Origin: Paractinoplanes polyasparticus
Lineage (GTDB): Bacteria > Actinomycetota > Actinomycetes > Mycobacteriales > Micromonosporaceae
Direction: 5' to 3'
NCBI RefSeq assembly: GCF_019710575.1
Contig: NZ_JAHWFK010000056.1
Span: forward strand, 59,694 to 123,693
DNA: 64,000 nucleotides
Shown: piece by piece, positions 1-7,600 of the stretch
Layout of the letters: the number at the start of each line of letters is the position of its first letter
Numbering within the stretch: the first letter of the stretch is position 1
Notes under the pieces: model-generated
Seen by the model: the letters and a program-made list of their open reading frames with translations, nothing else
The model's database searches: none
Told to the model about the DNA's origin: nothing
Position numbers and translations under genes: made by a program

Positions 1-561
1 CTCGCGGACGCCTCCGCCGCCGTGAACACGCTGCTCGCCGACACTGCGGCGACCGTACGCCCTCGGTTCCACGGCAAGATCACCTACGCCTCCGGAACGT
101 GGGAGGACATCGACTGGACGCCCTTCGACATCGTCGGCGTCGACGCGTACGTCGATCCCGACAACCCCGGCTTCGGGGCGGCTGTGGAGCACTTCCGCCG
201 ACACGGCAAACCGCTGGCGGTAACGGAATTCGGCTGCTGCACGTACCGGGGCGCGGCTGCGCGAGGCGGCATGGGCTGGGACATCGTCGATCACGACGCC
301 GACCCGCCCCGCATTCCCGGCGACCACGTGCGCGACGAGGAGGAGCCGGCCCGATACCTCCGCCGCCTGATCGGCGCCTTCGATCAGGCGGGCGTGGACA
401 CCGCGTTCTGGTTCACCTTCGCGAGCTACAACAGCCCGTACCACCCCGATCCGCACCTGGACCTCGACATGGCCGGGTTCGGGGTGTGCAAGGTGATGCC
501 CGACGGTCGTCTCGAACCGAAGCAGGCCTTCCACACCATGGCCGAGCTGTACGGGAGGTAG
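1..561 (+). CDS. C-terminal part of a TIM-barrel glycoside-hydrolase-like protein (5' end outside window)
   Basis: The frame is open from the first base of the window, so the true start lies upstream; an internal GTG at 22 is not a convincing start. About 186 residues are visible. The segment KPLAVTEFG, about residues 70-78, resembles the strand-7 region of clan GH-A TIM-barrel hydrolases, where the Glu is the nucleophile. Aromatic-rich stretches follow (FWFTFASYNSPYHP, then DLDMAGFGVCKV), and the WEPKEAF-like end seen in such proteins is present as LEPKQAFHTMAELYGR. Substrate cannot be assigned. The next gene is convergent and begins 8 bp after the stop. The family assignment is by motif only and is moderate. 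Confidence 0.6.
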   Translation, partial: LADASAAVNTLLADTAATVRPRFHGKITYASGTWEDIDWTPFDIVGVDAYVDPDNPGFGAAVEHFRRHGKPLAVTEFGCCTYRGAAARGGMGWDIVDHDADPPRIPGDHVRDEEEPARYLRRLIGAFDQAGVDTAFWFTFASYNSPYHPDPHLDLDMAGFGVCKVMPDGRLEPKQAFHTMAELYGR

Positions 562-568
562 CGGGTTC

Positions 569-1060
569 TCAGCTCTTCGCTTCGCGGACGTCCTGTCCGT
601 GCTCGGCGAACGCCTTGAAGTCCCGCATGTGCCGAAGCGACTGCTTGCGGAACATGCCGGGCATGAGGAGCCCCACGAGTCGCATCAGCAAGCCGCTGAA
701 CCGGTACTCGTTCTCGCTCACCCAGAGCGTCGTCTCCGGGCCGGTTTCGGTCAGGCGTTCGCGCGCGGCGCTCCACATGCCCGGGCCGGCGATCTCGCGC
801 TCGAAATGGACGACGCTCCCCCGCGGGATCTCGTGCAGGTCCACCGGTTCCCGCCGCGTGATGGTCTCGGTGCACTCGAACTTCTGCCGGCCCGTCTGCA
901 AAATTACTCGCGACTTGGTGCCGACCTGCCCGTGCACCCCGCTCAGCGGCTCGTGCAGTACCAGGCCACGCAGCCACTTCGGCAGGTGTGCGGGGTCGGC
1001 GAGCAGCTGGGCGACCCTCTCACGCGGCAGGGCGATCTCCAGCGACACGGTGTACTTCAT
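569..1060 (-). CDS. SRPBCC-family (START/Bet v1-like) protein
   Basis: The 163-residue protein has the layout of small polyketide-cyclase/SRPBCC proteins. An N-terminal strand (MKYTVSLEIALPRERV) leads to a short helix with LLADPAHLPKWLRGL. A run of beta strands follows (VILQTGRQKFECTETI, then TTLWVSENEYRF) and the protein closes with a long helix (MFRKQSLRHMRDFKAFAEHG). Such proteins bind hydrophobic ligands in a helix-grip cavity, and no catalytic residue is evident. The ATG at 1058-1060 is the natural start because it begins the first beta strand. It is convergent with the upstream hydrolase-like gene and divergent from the FAD-subunit gene, with a 197-bp gap between the two starts. That gap includes an AT-rich patch (CTTATATAAG, 1083-1092) that could belong to a promoter. 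Confidence 0.75.
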   Translation of the reverse strand: MKYTVSLEIALPRERVAQLLADPAHLPKWLRGLVLHEPLSGVHGQVGTKSRVILQTGRQKFECTETITRREPVDLHEIPRGSVVHFEREIAGPGMWSAARERLTETGPETTLWVSENEYRFSGLLMRLVGLLMPGMFRKQSLRHMRDFKAFAEHGQDVREAKS

Positions 1061-1257
1061 GGCGGCATGATATCAGCACGGCCTTATATAAGTTCACAGC
1101 GAATTGTCGTCGCGATAGCCTCGTCTCGCGTCCACATCGCGCGCCCGGCCGAGCCGCTCCCCGACATCACCTTTTCGGGGGCACAGTGGGGTTTCAAGGT
1201 TTAAGGACACGCGCGCCTGTCCATACGGCACCACAGATGTGGTGGAGGAGCGGTGCA

Positions 1258-2121
1258 ATGAAGACTGCAGCTATGGAGTACGTCGTCGCGAGAAGTGTCG
1301 GTGAGGTGATCGACGCGCTGGCCGATGGGGAGACATCGGTGCTGGCCGGGGGTCAGAGTCTGGTTCCGGAAGTGACACGCCCGGGCGCGCAACCGCGCCG
1401 GCTGGTGGACATCAACCGGATCGACGGGCTCGACACCCTGGTCGAAACGGACGGGTACCTGCGTGTCGGAGCGCTGGTCCGGCACCGGGCGTTCGAGTCC
1501 GACACGGTCGCCGGGCCGCTCGGTGACCTGTTACGGGTCGTGGTGCGCCACATCGGACACCCACCCATCCGTGCCCGGGGGACGATGCTCGGCAGCCTCG
1601 CCTATGCGCACCCGGCGGCCGAGTGGCCGGCCGTCGCGGTCACCCTCGGGGCGCGGCTTGTGCTGGACGGGCCGGACGGGCGCCGGACGGTGACGGCGGA
1701 AGACTTTTTCACCGCACCGTTCGTCACCACCCGCCGGCCCGAGGAACTGCTGATCGAGGCACAGCTGCCCGTGCTGCCCGACGGCACCGGCATCGGCTAC
1801 GCGGAGAACCGCCGCAACTCGATCTTCCCGCACGCGGCGGCGATCGCGGCAGTCACGGTGACCGACGGTGTGGTCAGCTCGGCAGCGATCTGCCTGGTGA
1901 ACTCCGGGCCCCATCCGGCACGGGCCGGCGCCGCCGAGGATGCGCTGCTCGGGACCACGTTCTCGGACACCGCCATCGCCGCCGGCGCGGAAACCGCGGC
2001 GGAGAGGGACACCCGCCTCCTGTACGACGATGCCCGATCGCCGGAACAACGCCGAGCCTTTCGAGTGCTGGTCAGCCGAGCGCTTCGCCACGCTCGAGAG
2101 GGAGCCCGCCGATGCGGGTGA
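1258..2121 (+). CDS. FAD-binding (CoxM/xanthine dehydrogenase medium-subunit type) molybdopterin dehydrogenase subunit
   Basis: The 287-residue protein has the usual length for the FAD subunit of CO/xanthine-dehydrogenase-type molybdenum hydroxylases. AGGQSLVPEV (residues 30-39) is the first flavin-binding loop of the FAD_binding_5 domain. The second loop is TMLGSLAYAHPAAEW, near residue 105, close to the family form T-x-G-G-S-x-A-x-A-x-P-A-x-E. The C-terminal part matches the CO_deh_flav_C domain. I chose the ATG at 1258 because GGAGGAG lies 9 nt upstream; an earlier in-frame start would add residues unrelated to the family. In the enzyme this subunit passes electrons from Mo/Fe-S centres to NAD or another acceptor. 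The next gene overlaps it by 10 bp. No molybdopterin large subunit is found nearby. Confidence 0.88.
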   Translation: MKTAAMEYVVARSVGEVIDALADGETSVLAGGQSLVPEVTRPGAQPRRLVDINRIDGLDTLVETDGYLRVGALVRHRAFESDTVAGPLGDLLRVVVRHIGHPPIRARGTMLGSLAYAHPAAEWPAVAVTLGARLVLDGPDGRRTVTAEDFFTAPFVTTRRPEELLIEAQLPVLPDGTGIGYAENRRNSIFPHAAAIAAVTVTDGVVSSAAICLVNSGPHPARAGAAEDALLGTTFSDTAIAAGAETAAERDTRLLYDDARSPEQRRAFRVLVSRALRHAREGARRCG

Positions 2122-2375
2122 CGCTGACCGTGGACGGAACGCGTCATAACCTGGAGATCGGAACCGGCCGCACCCTCGCCGACGTGCTGGGAACAGAATG
2201 CGGCGTCCCCGGGTGCCGCGTCGCCTGCCCGGACGGCACCTGCAACGTCTGCGCCGTGGTGGTGGACGGCGACGCGATCCGCTCCTGTCTGATGCTGGCC
2301 GTGCAGGCCGGCGGCGCCCAGGTCAGCACGGCCGGCGACCGTGGCCTGCCGCATCAGCGCGCAGCCGAGAGGTAG
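2112..2375 (+). CDS. Half-length [2Fe-2S] subunit (CoxS type), N-terminal ferredoxin domain only
   Basis: The 87-residue protein matches the plant-type ferredoxin half of CoxS subunits. C39, C44, C47 and C59 have the C-x4-C-x2-C-x11-C spacing of the first cluster, and two more cysteines (C30, C35) precede them. Normal CoxS subunits are about 150-160 residues and have a second, helical [2Fe-2S]-2 domain that contacts the molybdenum subunit. Here the protein stops soon after SCLMLAVQAGG, so that whole domain is missing. The ATG at 2112 overlaps the end of the FAD subunit, which implies coupled translation. The stop lies 7 bp from the end of the convergent ligase gene. It may be an intact small ferredoxin partner of the flavoprotein, or a truncated remnant of a three-gene operon. 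Confidence 0.75.
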   Translation: MRVTLTVDGTRHNLEIGTGRTLADVLGTECGVPGCRVACPDGTCNVCAVVVDGDAIRSCLMLAVQAGGAQVSTAGDRGLPHQRAAER

Positions 2376-2382
2376 ACCCTTC

Positions 2383-3558
2383 TCAGGCGGCGCCCGAGGC
2401 CGAGGACTGGCGGGCGTCGATCAGGTCGCCCAGGTGGACGCCGGCCTCCTCCAGCAGACGCTGGACGGTGGCGATGGACAGGCCGTCGACGATGTTGTCG
2501 CCGTGGATCAGGCGGTAGAAGTCCTGGCGGTTCCGGCGGACTGCTTCCACTCGCCAACGGCCGTCGGGGGTCTGCATGGCGCCGATCACCGTGCCCTGGG
2601 AAGGGGGTGGGATCGGTTCGGCGGCGCGCCGGATCGAGGAGGCGGCCCGGTCGGTGCGCAGGCCACGCCATGAGGGGTGGCGCAGGCGGCCGTCGGGGGT
2701 CCAGTTGCGGAACGCCACCTCGCCGATCAGGCAGGGCTCGACCCAGTGGGCGTGGCGGGCGTGTTCGCGCGGAACGTCGCCGACCGGCGGGCTGGTGCGA
2801 GCCAGGGGGGCCATTTCGTTCTGCAGGTGGGTCAGGGCGGCGTCGGTGAAGCCGGTGCCCACGTGGCCGGCGAACACCAGGCGGTCGTGGTCGTCGTGGA
2901 CGGCCAGCAGCAGGGAGCCGATCGTGCCGGAGCGCCGGCCGGCACCGGGCTTCCAGCCGATGACCAGCACCTCCTGCGTCTTGACGAGCGGCACCTTGGT
3001 CCAGTCGGCCGAGCGTTTGCCGGGGCGGTACGGGGAGGCCAGGCGCTTGGCGACCACGCCTTCCATGCCGGCCAGTTCGGCGGCTTGCAGCACCGTACGG
3101 CCGTCGACCTCGAGGAATCGGACGGGCACCCGGACGTGCTCGCTCGTCAGGTCGAGCTGGGCGAGGCGGTCGCGCCGGGTGGCGTACGGCAGGGCAGTGA
3201 GATCTTCGCCGTCGAGTTCGAGCAGGTCGAAGACGTAGTAGAGCACCGGGACGCTCGCGACCAGCGCCGGGCTCGGGATCGCGACGTGCATGCGCTGCTG
3301 CAGGCGGGCGAACGAGGGGCGGTCGGTCTCGAGCGCGACGACCTCGCCGTCCAGCACCGCGCTCCGGCCACCGAGCAGCCCGGCCAGTTCACCCAGCTCA
3401 GGGTAGGTGGCGGTGATGTCGTTGAGGTTGCGCGAGAATGCTTCAACCCGGCCCGAGCGGACGTCGGCGATGGCGCGTACGCCGTCGTACTTGAACTCGA
3501 AAGCCCAGCCCGGGCCGGCCGGCAGAGCGCCGGCGGCCGCGAGCATCGGGCTGATCAC
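2383..3558 (-). CDS. ATP-dependent DNA ligase, LigC/LigD-ligase-domain type, with C-terminal extension
   Basis: The nucleotidyltransferase motif I is FKYDGVRA, with K23 as the predicted adenylated lysine. Further motifs are VLDGEVVAL, YYVFDLLELDG (motif III region), EGVVAKR (motif IV) and WTKVP (motif V). The OB-fold follows, with RRSGTIGSLLLAV and GHVGTGF typical of the NHEJ-linked ligases. The enzyme seals nicks using ATP. At 391 residues it is longer than most stand-alone LigC proteins. After the OB-fold there is an extra tail of about 70 residues starting near GTVIGAMQTPDGRW. I see no Ku, polymerase or nuclease gene beside it. The flanking genes are convergent on one side and a VOC protein on the other. 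Confidence 0.88.
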   Translation of the reverse strand: MISPMLAAAGALPAGPGWAFEFKYDGVRAIADVRSGRVEAFSRNLNDITATYPELGELAGLLGGRSAVLDGEVVALETDRPSFARLQQRMHVAIPSPALVASVPVLYYVFDLLELDGEDLTALPYATRRDRLAQLDLTSEHVRVPVRFLEVDGRTVLQAAELAGMEGVVAKRLASPYRPGKRSADWTKVPLVKTQEVLVIGWKPGAGRRSGTIGSLLLAVHDDHDRLVFAGHVGTGFTDAALTHLQNEMAPLARTSPPVGDVPREHARHAHWVEPCLIGEVAFRNWTPDGRLRHPSWRGLRTDRAASSIRRAAEPIPPPSQGTVIGAMQTPDGRWRVEAVRRNRQDFYRLIHGDNIVDGLSIATVQRLLEEAGVHLGDLIDARQSSASGAA

Positions 3559-3623
3559 AAATACCAGTCATGCGCATAAAGTCCGGGGCGGCAACCGGTA
3601 CGCGGAAAGATCACCTAACTACA

Positions 3624-4004
3624 TCAGTGTAGTTTTCCCAGCTCAGGAGCCCAGCCGGGTCGCGGGATCAAGCAGAACGGGTGTCCCGCGGGGTCGGCGA
3701 AGACGTGGTCACCGCTCAGTCGCGTCGCGCCGAGCGCCAGGACCGCCTCGGTGGCGGCGGCGCGATCGTCGACCATGACGTCGAAGTGCGCCTGCTGCGG
3801 GACGGCCGGGTCGGGCCAGGTCGGCCGGCGGTGGTCGGGAGCACGCTGAAAGGCCAGGCCGGAGGTCGTGTCGTTGTCGGCGACGACCACGAAATCGTCG
3901 TCCTGATAGGTGATGGGGCGGCCGAGCAGCGCGCTCCAGAATCGGGCGGCGGCCGCCGGATCGGAGCAGTCGAAGATCAGATGGTGCAGACGTCCCACCG
4001 GCAT
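3624..4004 (-). CDS. VOC-family (glyoxalase/bleomycin-resistance fold) protein
   Basis: The 126-residue protein has the two beta-alpha-beta-beta-beta halves of a VOC protein. The N-terminal half carries RLHHLIFDCSDPAAAARFW and the second half carries QAHFDVMVDDRAAATEAV, ending in VFADPAGHPFCLI, the usual closing strand. Potential metal-ligand positions (H near residue 7, H in the second half) are present, but no substrate can be assigned. The frame is open upstream, yet the ATG at 4002-4004 (MPVGRLHHLIF) fits the family start. The extra upstream residues would be arginine-rich and would run into the divergent lipoprotein promoter. The start codons of this gene and the divergent lipoprotein gene are 70 bp apart. 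Confidence 0.8.
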   Translation of the reverse strand: MPVGRLHHLIFDCSDPAAAARFWSALLGRPITYQDDDFVVVADNDTTSGLAFQRAPDHRRPTWPDPAVPQQAHFDVMVDDRAAATEAVLALGATRLSGDHVFADPAGHPFCLIPRPGWAPELGKLH

Positions 4005-4074
4005 GACGGTCACCCCGAAAATGTGTTGAACGGTTCTTCTACGCTGATCGGGTCTTAACACGAAACGGGGAACC

Positions 4075-5043
4075 ATGCGCGTTCAGCGTCATCTGGCCGG
4101 CGTCATCGCCGGTGTCACCACGCTTTCTGTGCTCGGTGGTTGCGCCGCCCAGCAGATCCAGGCGCTCGAGCCGAAGATCGAGCTGCGTAACGCCGCCCAG
4201 CAGCTCGCCGACGCCCAGCGGACCGGCTTCGTCCTCAAGGTCACCGGCAACCCGGACGACCTGGTGGCCGCGGCCGGTAAAGAGGCCGATGCCGCCACGG
4301 TGGCGCAGCTGTTCAACTCGTCGATCACGATGACCACCGACAAGGGTGGCGCGGGCGAAGCGGACGACAAGTCGAGCCTCGCGGTCGACGTCGACGGGGT
4401 CACCGGCACCGAGATCCGGTTCGTCGACGGATCGCTCTACCTGAAGGCGCCGGTCAAGGACCTGGCCGCCAAGTTCGGGGCCACCCCGGCCGACATCAAG
4501 GAGCTCAGCGGCGGGGCGCCCGGCCTCGACGCGCTCCTCGCCGGCAAGTGGATCTCGGTCGACACCAAGCAGCTGCCGGGTGCGGCCGCCGCCTCGGCCA
4601 AGCCGGACGCCGAGCAGCAGAAGATCCTGGCCGAGGTGACCGCCAGCGCCACCAACCTGCTCGAGGGCGCCGACGTGGTCCGCGACAGCGCCGACGACAA
4701 GCACCTCATCGTCACCTCGTCCACGGCCAAGGGGTACGCCGAGGCCAAGCGCCTGGCCACCGCGGTGGAGCCGTCGCTGGCGTCGGAGTTCCCGGCCGCC
4801 CCCAAGAAGGACCAGCCGGTCGTCATCGACCTGTGGCTCGACGGCGGCAAGTTCACCGCGGCCGAGGTCAACGTCCTGCAGTTCGTCGAGGGCGCTCAGG
4901 GCCGGGTGGCCGCCCGCCTCGAGTTCACCGAGGGCGGCGCGATCGACGCCCCGGCCGGCGCGACCGCGGTCGACCTGTCGGGCCTGCTCGGCGCGACCGG
5001 CGGCACCATGCCGTACCTGAAGGATCTGCGCCCGGCCAACTGA
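4075..5043 (+). CDS. Secreted lipoprotein with beta-rich LppX/LprG-like fold
   Basis: The N-terminus (MRVQRHLAGVIAGVTTLSVL) is a lipoprotein signal peptide followed by the lipobox LGGC at about residues 20-24. The mature part (about 300 residues) alternates beta strands and turns: EIRFVDGSLYLKAP, GKWISVDTKQLPG, and PVVIDLWLDGGKFTAAEVNV. This is the pattern of large actinobacterial lipoproteins with a half-barrel fold related to LppX/LprG. Those are thought to carry lipids or serve as envelope sensors, but no ligand can be named here. The ATG at 4075 has GGGGAAC just upstream. A strong hairpin follows the stop, so the gene is probably monocistronic. Confidence 0.75.
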   Translation: MRVQRHLAGVIAGVTTLSVLGGCAAQQIQALEPKIELRNAAQQLADAQRTGFVLKVTGNPDDLVAAAGKEADAATVAQLFNSSITMTTDKGGAGEADDKSSLAVDVDGVTGTEIRFVDGSLYLKAPVKDLAAKFGATPADIKELSGGAPGLDALLAGKWISVDTKQLPGAAAASAKPDAEQQKILAEVTASATNLLEGADVVRDSADDKHLIVTSSTAKGYAEAKRLATAVEPSLASEFPAAPKKDQPVVIDLWLDGGKFTAAEVNVLQFVEGAQGRVAARLEFTEGGAIDAPAGATAVDLSGLLGATGGTMPYLKDLRPAN

Positions 5044-5052
5044 TCGCGCATT

Positions 5053-5087
5053 GAGGGGCGGGTCGGCTGCACGCCGGCCCGCCCCTC
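5053..5087 (+). terminator. Strong 15-bp hairpin after the lipoprotein gene
   Basis: GAGGGGCGGGTCGGC (5053-5067) pairs with GCCGGCCCGCCCCTC (5073-5087) over 15 bp with one G-T wobble. The loop is 5 nt (TGCAC). It begins 9 bp after the stop of the lipoprotein gene and is followed by ATTTCAT instead of a long T-run, as is common in actinomycetes. It can serve both this gene and the convergent small gene ending at 5106. Confidence 0.85.
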
Positions 5088-5105
5088 ATTTCATGTCGCG
5101 CGAAG

Positions 5106-5360
5106 TCAGGTCAGCGGGTCGGCCTCGCCGGGCTGCTCCGCCGGCTCGTCCTCCTGCACCGGGGAGCCGGTGAGCAACTCGACCTCCCAGCGTTCGGTGA
5201 GGGAGTCGCTCTCCTCCTCGGGTTCGAGATAGCTGCGCACGCGGACACCGAGGCCCAGCTGGTTGGCCGCGCGCAGGTGTTCGGTCACCTCGTCGATGCT
5301 GGTCAGGTAGTACGTGGCGATCAGGTCGGGCAGGGTGGTGGTCTCGTCCAGGTCAGTCAC
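5106..5360 (-). CDS. Small acidic hypothetical protein (84 aa)
   Basis: I do not recognise the family. Read from the GTG at 5358-5360, the protein is VTDLDETTTLPDLIATYYL followed by a helix (SIDEVTEHLRAANQLG) and strands (VRVRSYLEPEEE, then RWEVELLTGSP), with an acidic, proline-rich tail (DEPAEQPGEADPLT). It is soluble, with no signal peptide. The frame is open further upstream, but those residues are low in coding bias and cross the promoter region of the divergent gene. It is convergent with the lipoprotein gene across the hairpin at 5053-5087. The coding call rests on amino-acid composition and third-position G/C bias. Confidence 0.6.
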   Translation of the reverse strand: MTDLDETTTLPDLIATYYLTSIDEVTEHLRAANQLGLGVRVRSYLEPEEESDSLTERWEVELLTGSPVQEDEPAEQPGEADPLT

Positions 5361-5526
5361 CGCACCAGGGTAGGCGGCCCGGACCGCGCCCGCATGTGAC
5401 GGTGGAGATACCGAATTCGCCGTGCAGGTGATTGACACCGTATTCACCCCGACGGGCGTTCGTTGACCATGAATTCACCGGAAGAATGGCCGAATCCGCT
5501 CGGCTTTCTCCGAAAGGCCTCTCACT

Positions 5527-6105
5527 GTGCGCATTCGTCGATTCCTCGCGCCGGCATTGCTGGCTCTCACCCTTTCGGCCGCAAGCCTGGTAGGCGCGCA
5601 ACCCGCGGCCGCCGCAGCCGCCGGCGACTACCGCATCACGATCGACATGCTCGAGTGCGACGTGATGGCGGTCGGCGTCCAGGGCACATGCATCATCAGC
5701 CTGCAGACCTGGCTGAACATCTTCGACGACACGAACATCCCGGTCACCGGCTACTTCGACCAGGCCACGAAGGACGCGGTGATCAAGTTCCAGGGCCGGC
5801 ACGGCCTCCAGCCGGACGGCCGCTTCGGCGACCGCTCACGCCTCGCGCTCTACCGCGACTACGTGCACATGAAAGAGAACAGCGTCGCCACGCCACGCCC
5901 GGGCGCGCCGATCGACACGCAATGCAGTCGGGCCACACCCGAGAACTGCGACAAGGGCGCAGCCATTCCGGGCATCAACGGCGGGATCGTCCAATCCGTT
6001 TTCTGCAACACGACCTCGGACCGCCTGGGCCGTTTGAAGAGCGCCATCAGGAGCAGCGCCATCGGTATCGGCGCGGGCATCGCCTGCGACATTCTGCTGA
6101 GCTGA
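5527..6105 (+). CDS. Secreted peptidoglycan-binding-domain (PGB_1) protein
   Basis: A GTG at 5527 opens a signal peptide (MRIRRFLAPALLALTLSAAS) with a likely cleavage after an AQPAAAAA-type segment near residue 31. The PGB_1 domain follows at about residues 50-110: CIISLQTWLNIF, then TGYFDQATKDAVIKFQ and LQPDGRFGDRSRLALY. These match the helix pattern that binds cell-wall peptidoglycan. The last 75 residues hold paired cysteines (TQC, ENC, FCN, ACD) and end in a small hydrophobic helix (SAIGIGAGIACDILLS). No hydrolase domain is attached, so it is a wall-binding protein of unknown role. The stop is 3 bp from the end of the convergent Fpg/Nei gene. Confidence 0.82.
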   Translation: MRIRRFLAPALLALTLSAASLVGAQPAAAAAAGDYRITIDMLECDVMAVGVQGTCIISLQTWLNIFDDTNIPVTGYFDQATKDAVIKFQGRHGLQPDGRFGDRSRLALYRDYVHMKENSVATPRPGAPIDTQCSRATPENCDKGAAIPGINGGIVQSVFCNTTSDRLGRLKSAIRSSAIGIGAGIACDILLS

Positions 6106-6108
6106 GAA

Positions 6109-6918
6109 CTACGAGGCAAGCGCCTGTTCCACGCTGCACCACCAGCTCGTACGGCCGCCGACGGTGCTTTTCGCCATCGGCGCGCCGTCGCGAGGGCAAT
6201 GGGCGCCGGCGACCCGGAACGGGATCAGCTTGAGGGTGTGCACGCCGCCGTCCTTGATCGCCGCGCGTACGGCGGTGCGGGTGGCCCGCAGCAGGCGGGC
6301 GATGTCGTCGTCGGTGAGCTTGTCGACGCGGCGGCCCGGGTTGAGGCGGGCCGCCCACAGGATCTGGTCGGCCAGCAGATTGCCGATGCCGGCCACGGCG
6401 TCCTGATCGAGCAGGCGTGCCTTGACCGGAGCGGTGCCGAACGCGAGCGCGGCCCGGAACTGCTGCGGAGTGATCGTCGCGGCATCGGGCCCGAGCGCCT
6501 CGACCGGCGGATCCAGACGGACCCGCCCCAGCCGGCGCGGGTCCACCAGCATCAGCCGGCCGCCGTCGGCGAAGGTCAGGGCGAACCGCGACCACCGGTA
6601 GTCGCCCGGCAGGCGGCGCCCCTCCCAGTAGTCGCCGCCGTCGACCTCCGTACCGTCCGGATCGCCGATCACGATCTTGCCGGACATCCCCAGGTGGATG
6701 CCCAGCTCGGGCCCGTCCTCGCTGGTGTCACACCACATGCTCTTGCCCCGGCGGTGCGCCGCCACCAGCATCCGCCCCACCAGCGCGTCGCGAATCTGAC
6801 CCGGAAGGTGCGGGCGGCACACGTACGTGTCCGAGTCGTCCACCTCTACGATCTTGCGACCCAGTCCGGCCCGCTCGATGACCGCCCGCGCCGACTCGAC
6901 TTCCGGCAGCTCCGGCAT
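6109..6918 (-). CDS. Fpg/Nei-family DNA glycosylase/AP lyase with half zinc finger
   Basis: The protein (269 residues) begins MPELPEVESARAVIERAG. The N-terminal Pro2/Glu3 are the catalytic nucleophile and acid of the family after Met removal. GIHLGMSGK is the conserved central strand pair with a Lys, and AGIGNLLADQILWAA is the helix-two-turn-helix that binds DNA. It excises oxidised bases. The C-terminal zinc finger normally has two CxxC pairs; here the corresponding positions read CPRD and CSVE, so only one Cys of each pair remains. Such zincless forms are known in actinobacteria. The ATG at 6916-6918 gives the exact family start; the frame continues upstream only because it runs into the decayed arcA region. 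Confidence 0.9.
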   Translation of the reverse strand: MPELPEVESARAVIERAGLGRKIVEVDDSDTYVCRPHLPGQIRDALVGRMLVAAHRRGKSMWCDTSEDGPELGIHLGMSGKIVIGDPDGTEVDGGDYWEGRRLPGDYRWSRFALTFADGGRLMLVDPRRLGRVRLDPPVEALGPDAATITPQQFRAALAFGTAPVKARLLDQDAVAGIGNLLADQILWAARLNPGRRVDKLTDDDIARLLRATRTAVRAAIKDGGVHTLKLIPFRVAGAHCPRDGAPMAKSTVGGRTSWWCSVEQALAS

Positions 6919-6929
6919 GGCGCCTCCCG

Positions 6930-7600
6930 CGGCTCGCCCACACTCCACCAGGCTCCATCGAACAGGGTCCGCTTCGCGGGTCGGCGGGCGCCCCCGATGA
7001 TCGCCACGCGCCAGCGGCAATCTTGACGCATCGCTGCCGCTGATCCGGACGACCTCGATGCCGGCCCGCTCGAGCTGCGCGTTGTCTCGACGTTGCGCTC
7101 GTAGGCCACGCACAGCCGCGGCGCGATGGCCAGGGTGTTGTTGCCGTCGTCCCACTGCTCACGTTCGGCCGTGAGTGTCGGCGATGTTCGGCTACATCAC
7201 CACCGCGTCGACGTCGGCCATCGTGCACACGGTGTCGAGGTGCATGGTGGCGCGTTCCTGAGCGATCGGGACGGCCAGGATCGTGCGGGCCAGCCCGGCC
7301 GCGAACACCCGCCGGGCCAGCTCCTCGTGGCCAGACCGGCCATCAACACCTCGGCCAGGCGCTGTGGAATCCTGTCGGCCAGGTAGTGACGCAGCTCTCG
7401 CGCAGGGCGGCCGCGAAGGCGTGTGCTCCTCCTGGGCGCGGCTCATCCACGGGATACCGTCGAAGAGCAGGCTGTCGTTGTTGCGGGGGTCAGGCGGGCC
7501 AGCTCGGCGCCGGGCCGGTGCAGCAGCACGGTACGCAGCTGTCCGACTTCCGTCGACGTAGTGCACCACGAGCCGACCGCAGATCATCTGTCGCACTCTC
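6930..7600 (-). pseudogene. arcA: Decayed arginine deiminase (arcA-like) gene
   Basis: Pieces of arginine deiminase lie in order on the minus strand but in different frames. From 5' to 3' these are EVGQLRTVLLHRPGAELA (7558-7505), PRNNDSLLFDGIPWMSRAQEEH, MHLDTVCTMADVDAVVM ending at a stop near 7192, then WDDGNNTLAIAPRLCVAYER and NVETT (about 7160-7085). AQLERAGIEVVRISGS follows after another frame change. The first piece shifts frame before NNDSLLF. The middle of the enzyme, including the part normally carrying the first catalytic Asp/Glu region, is largely missing, and the C-terminal catalytic-cysteine loop is not found. No functional product is possible. The remnant abuts the start of the Fpg/Nei gene. 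Confidence 0.85.

Noticed and set aside
1143..1180. Hairpin CCCCGA...TCGGGG upstream of the FAD subunit as a possible riboswitch or terminator.
   Set aside because: The stem is only 6 bp with a 9-nt or longer loop and no further conserved structure; expected by chance in this composition.
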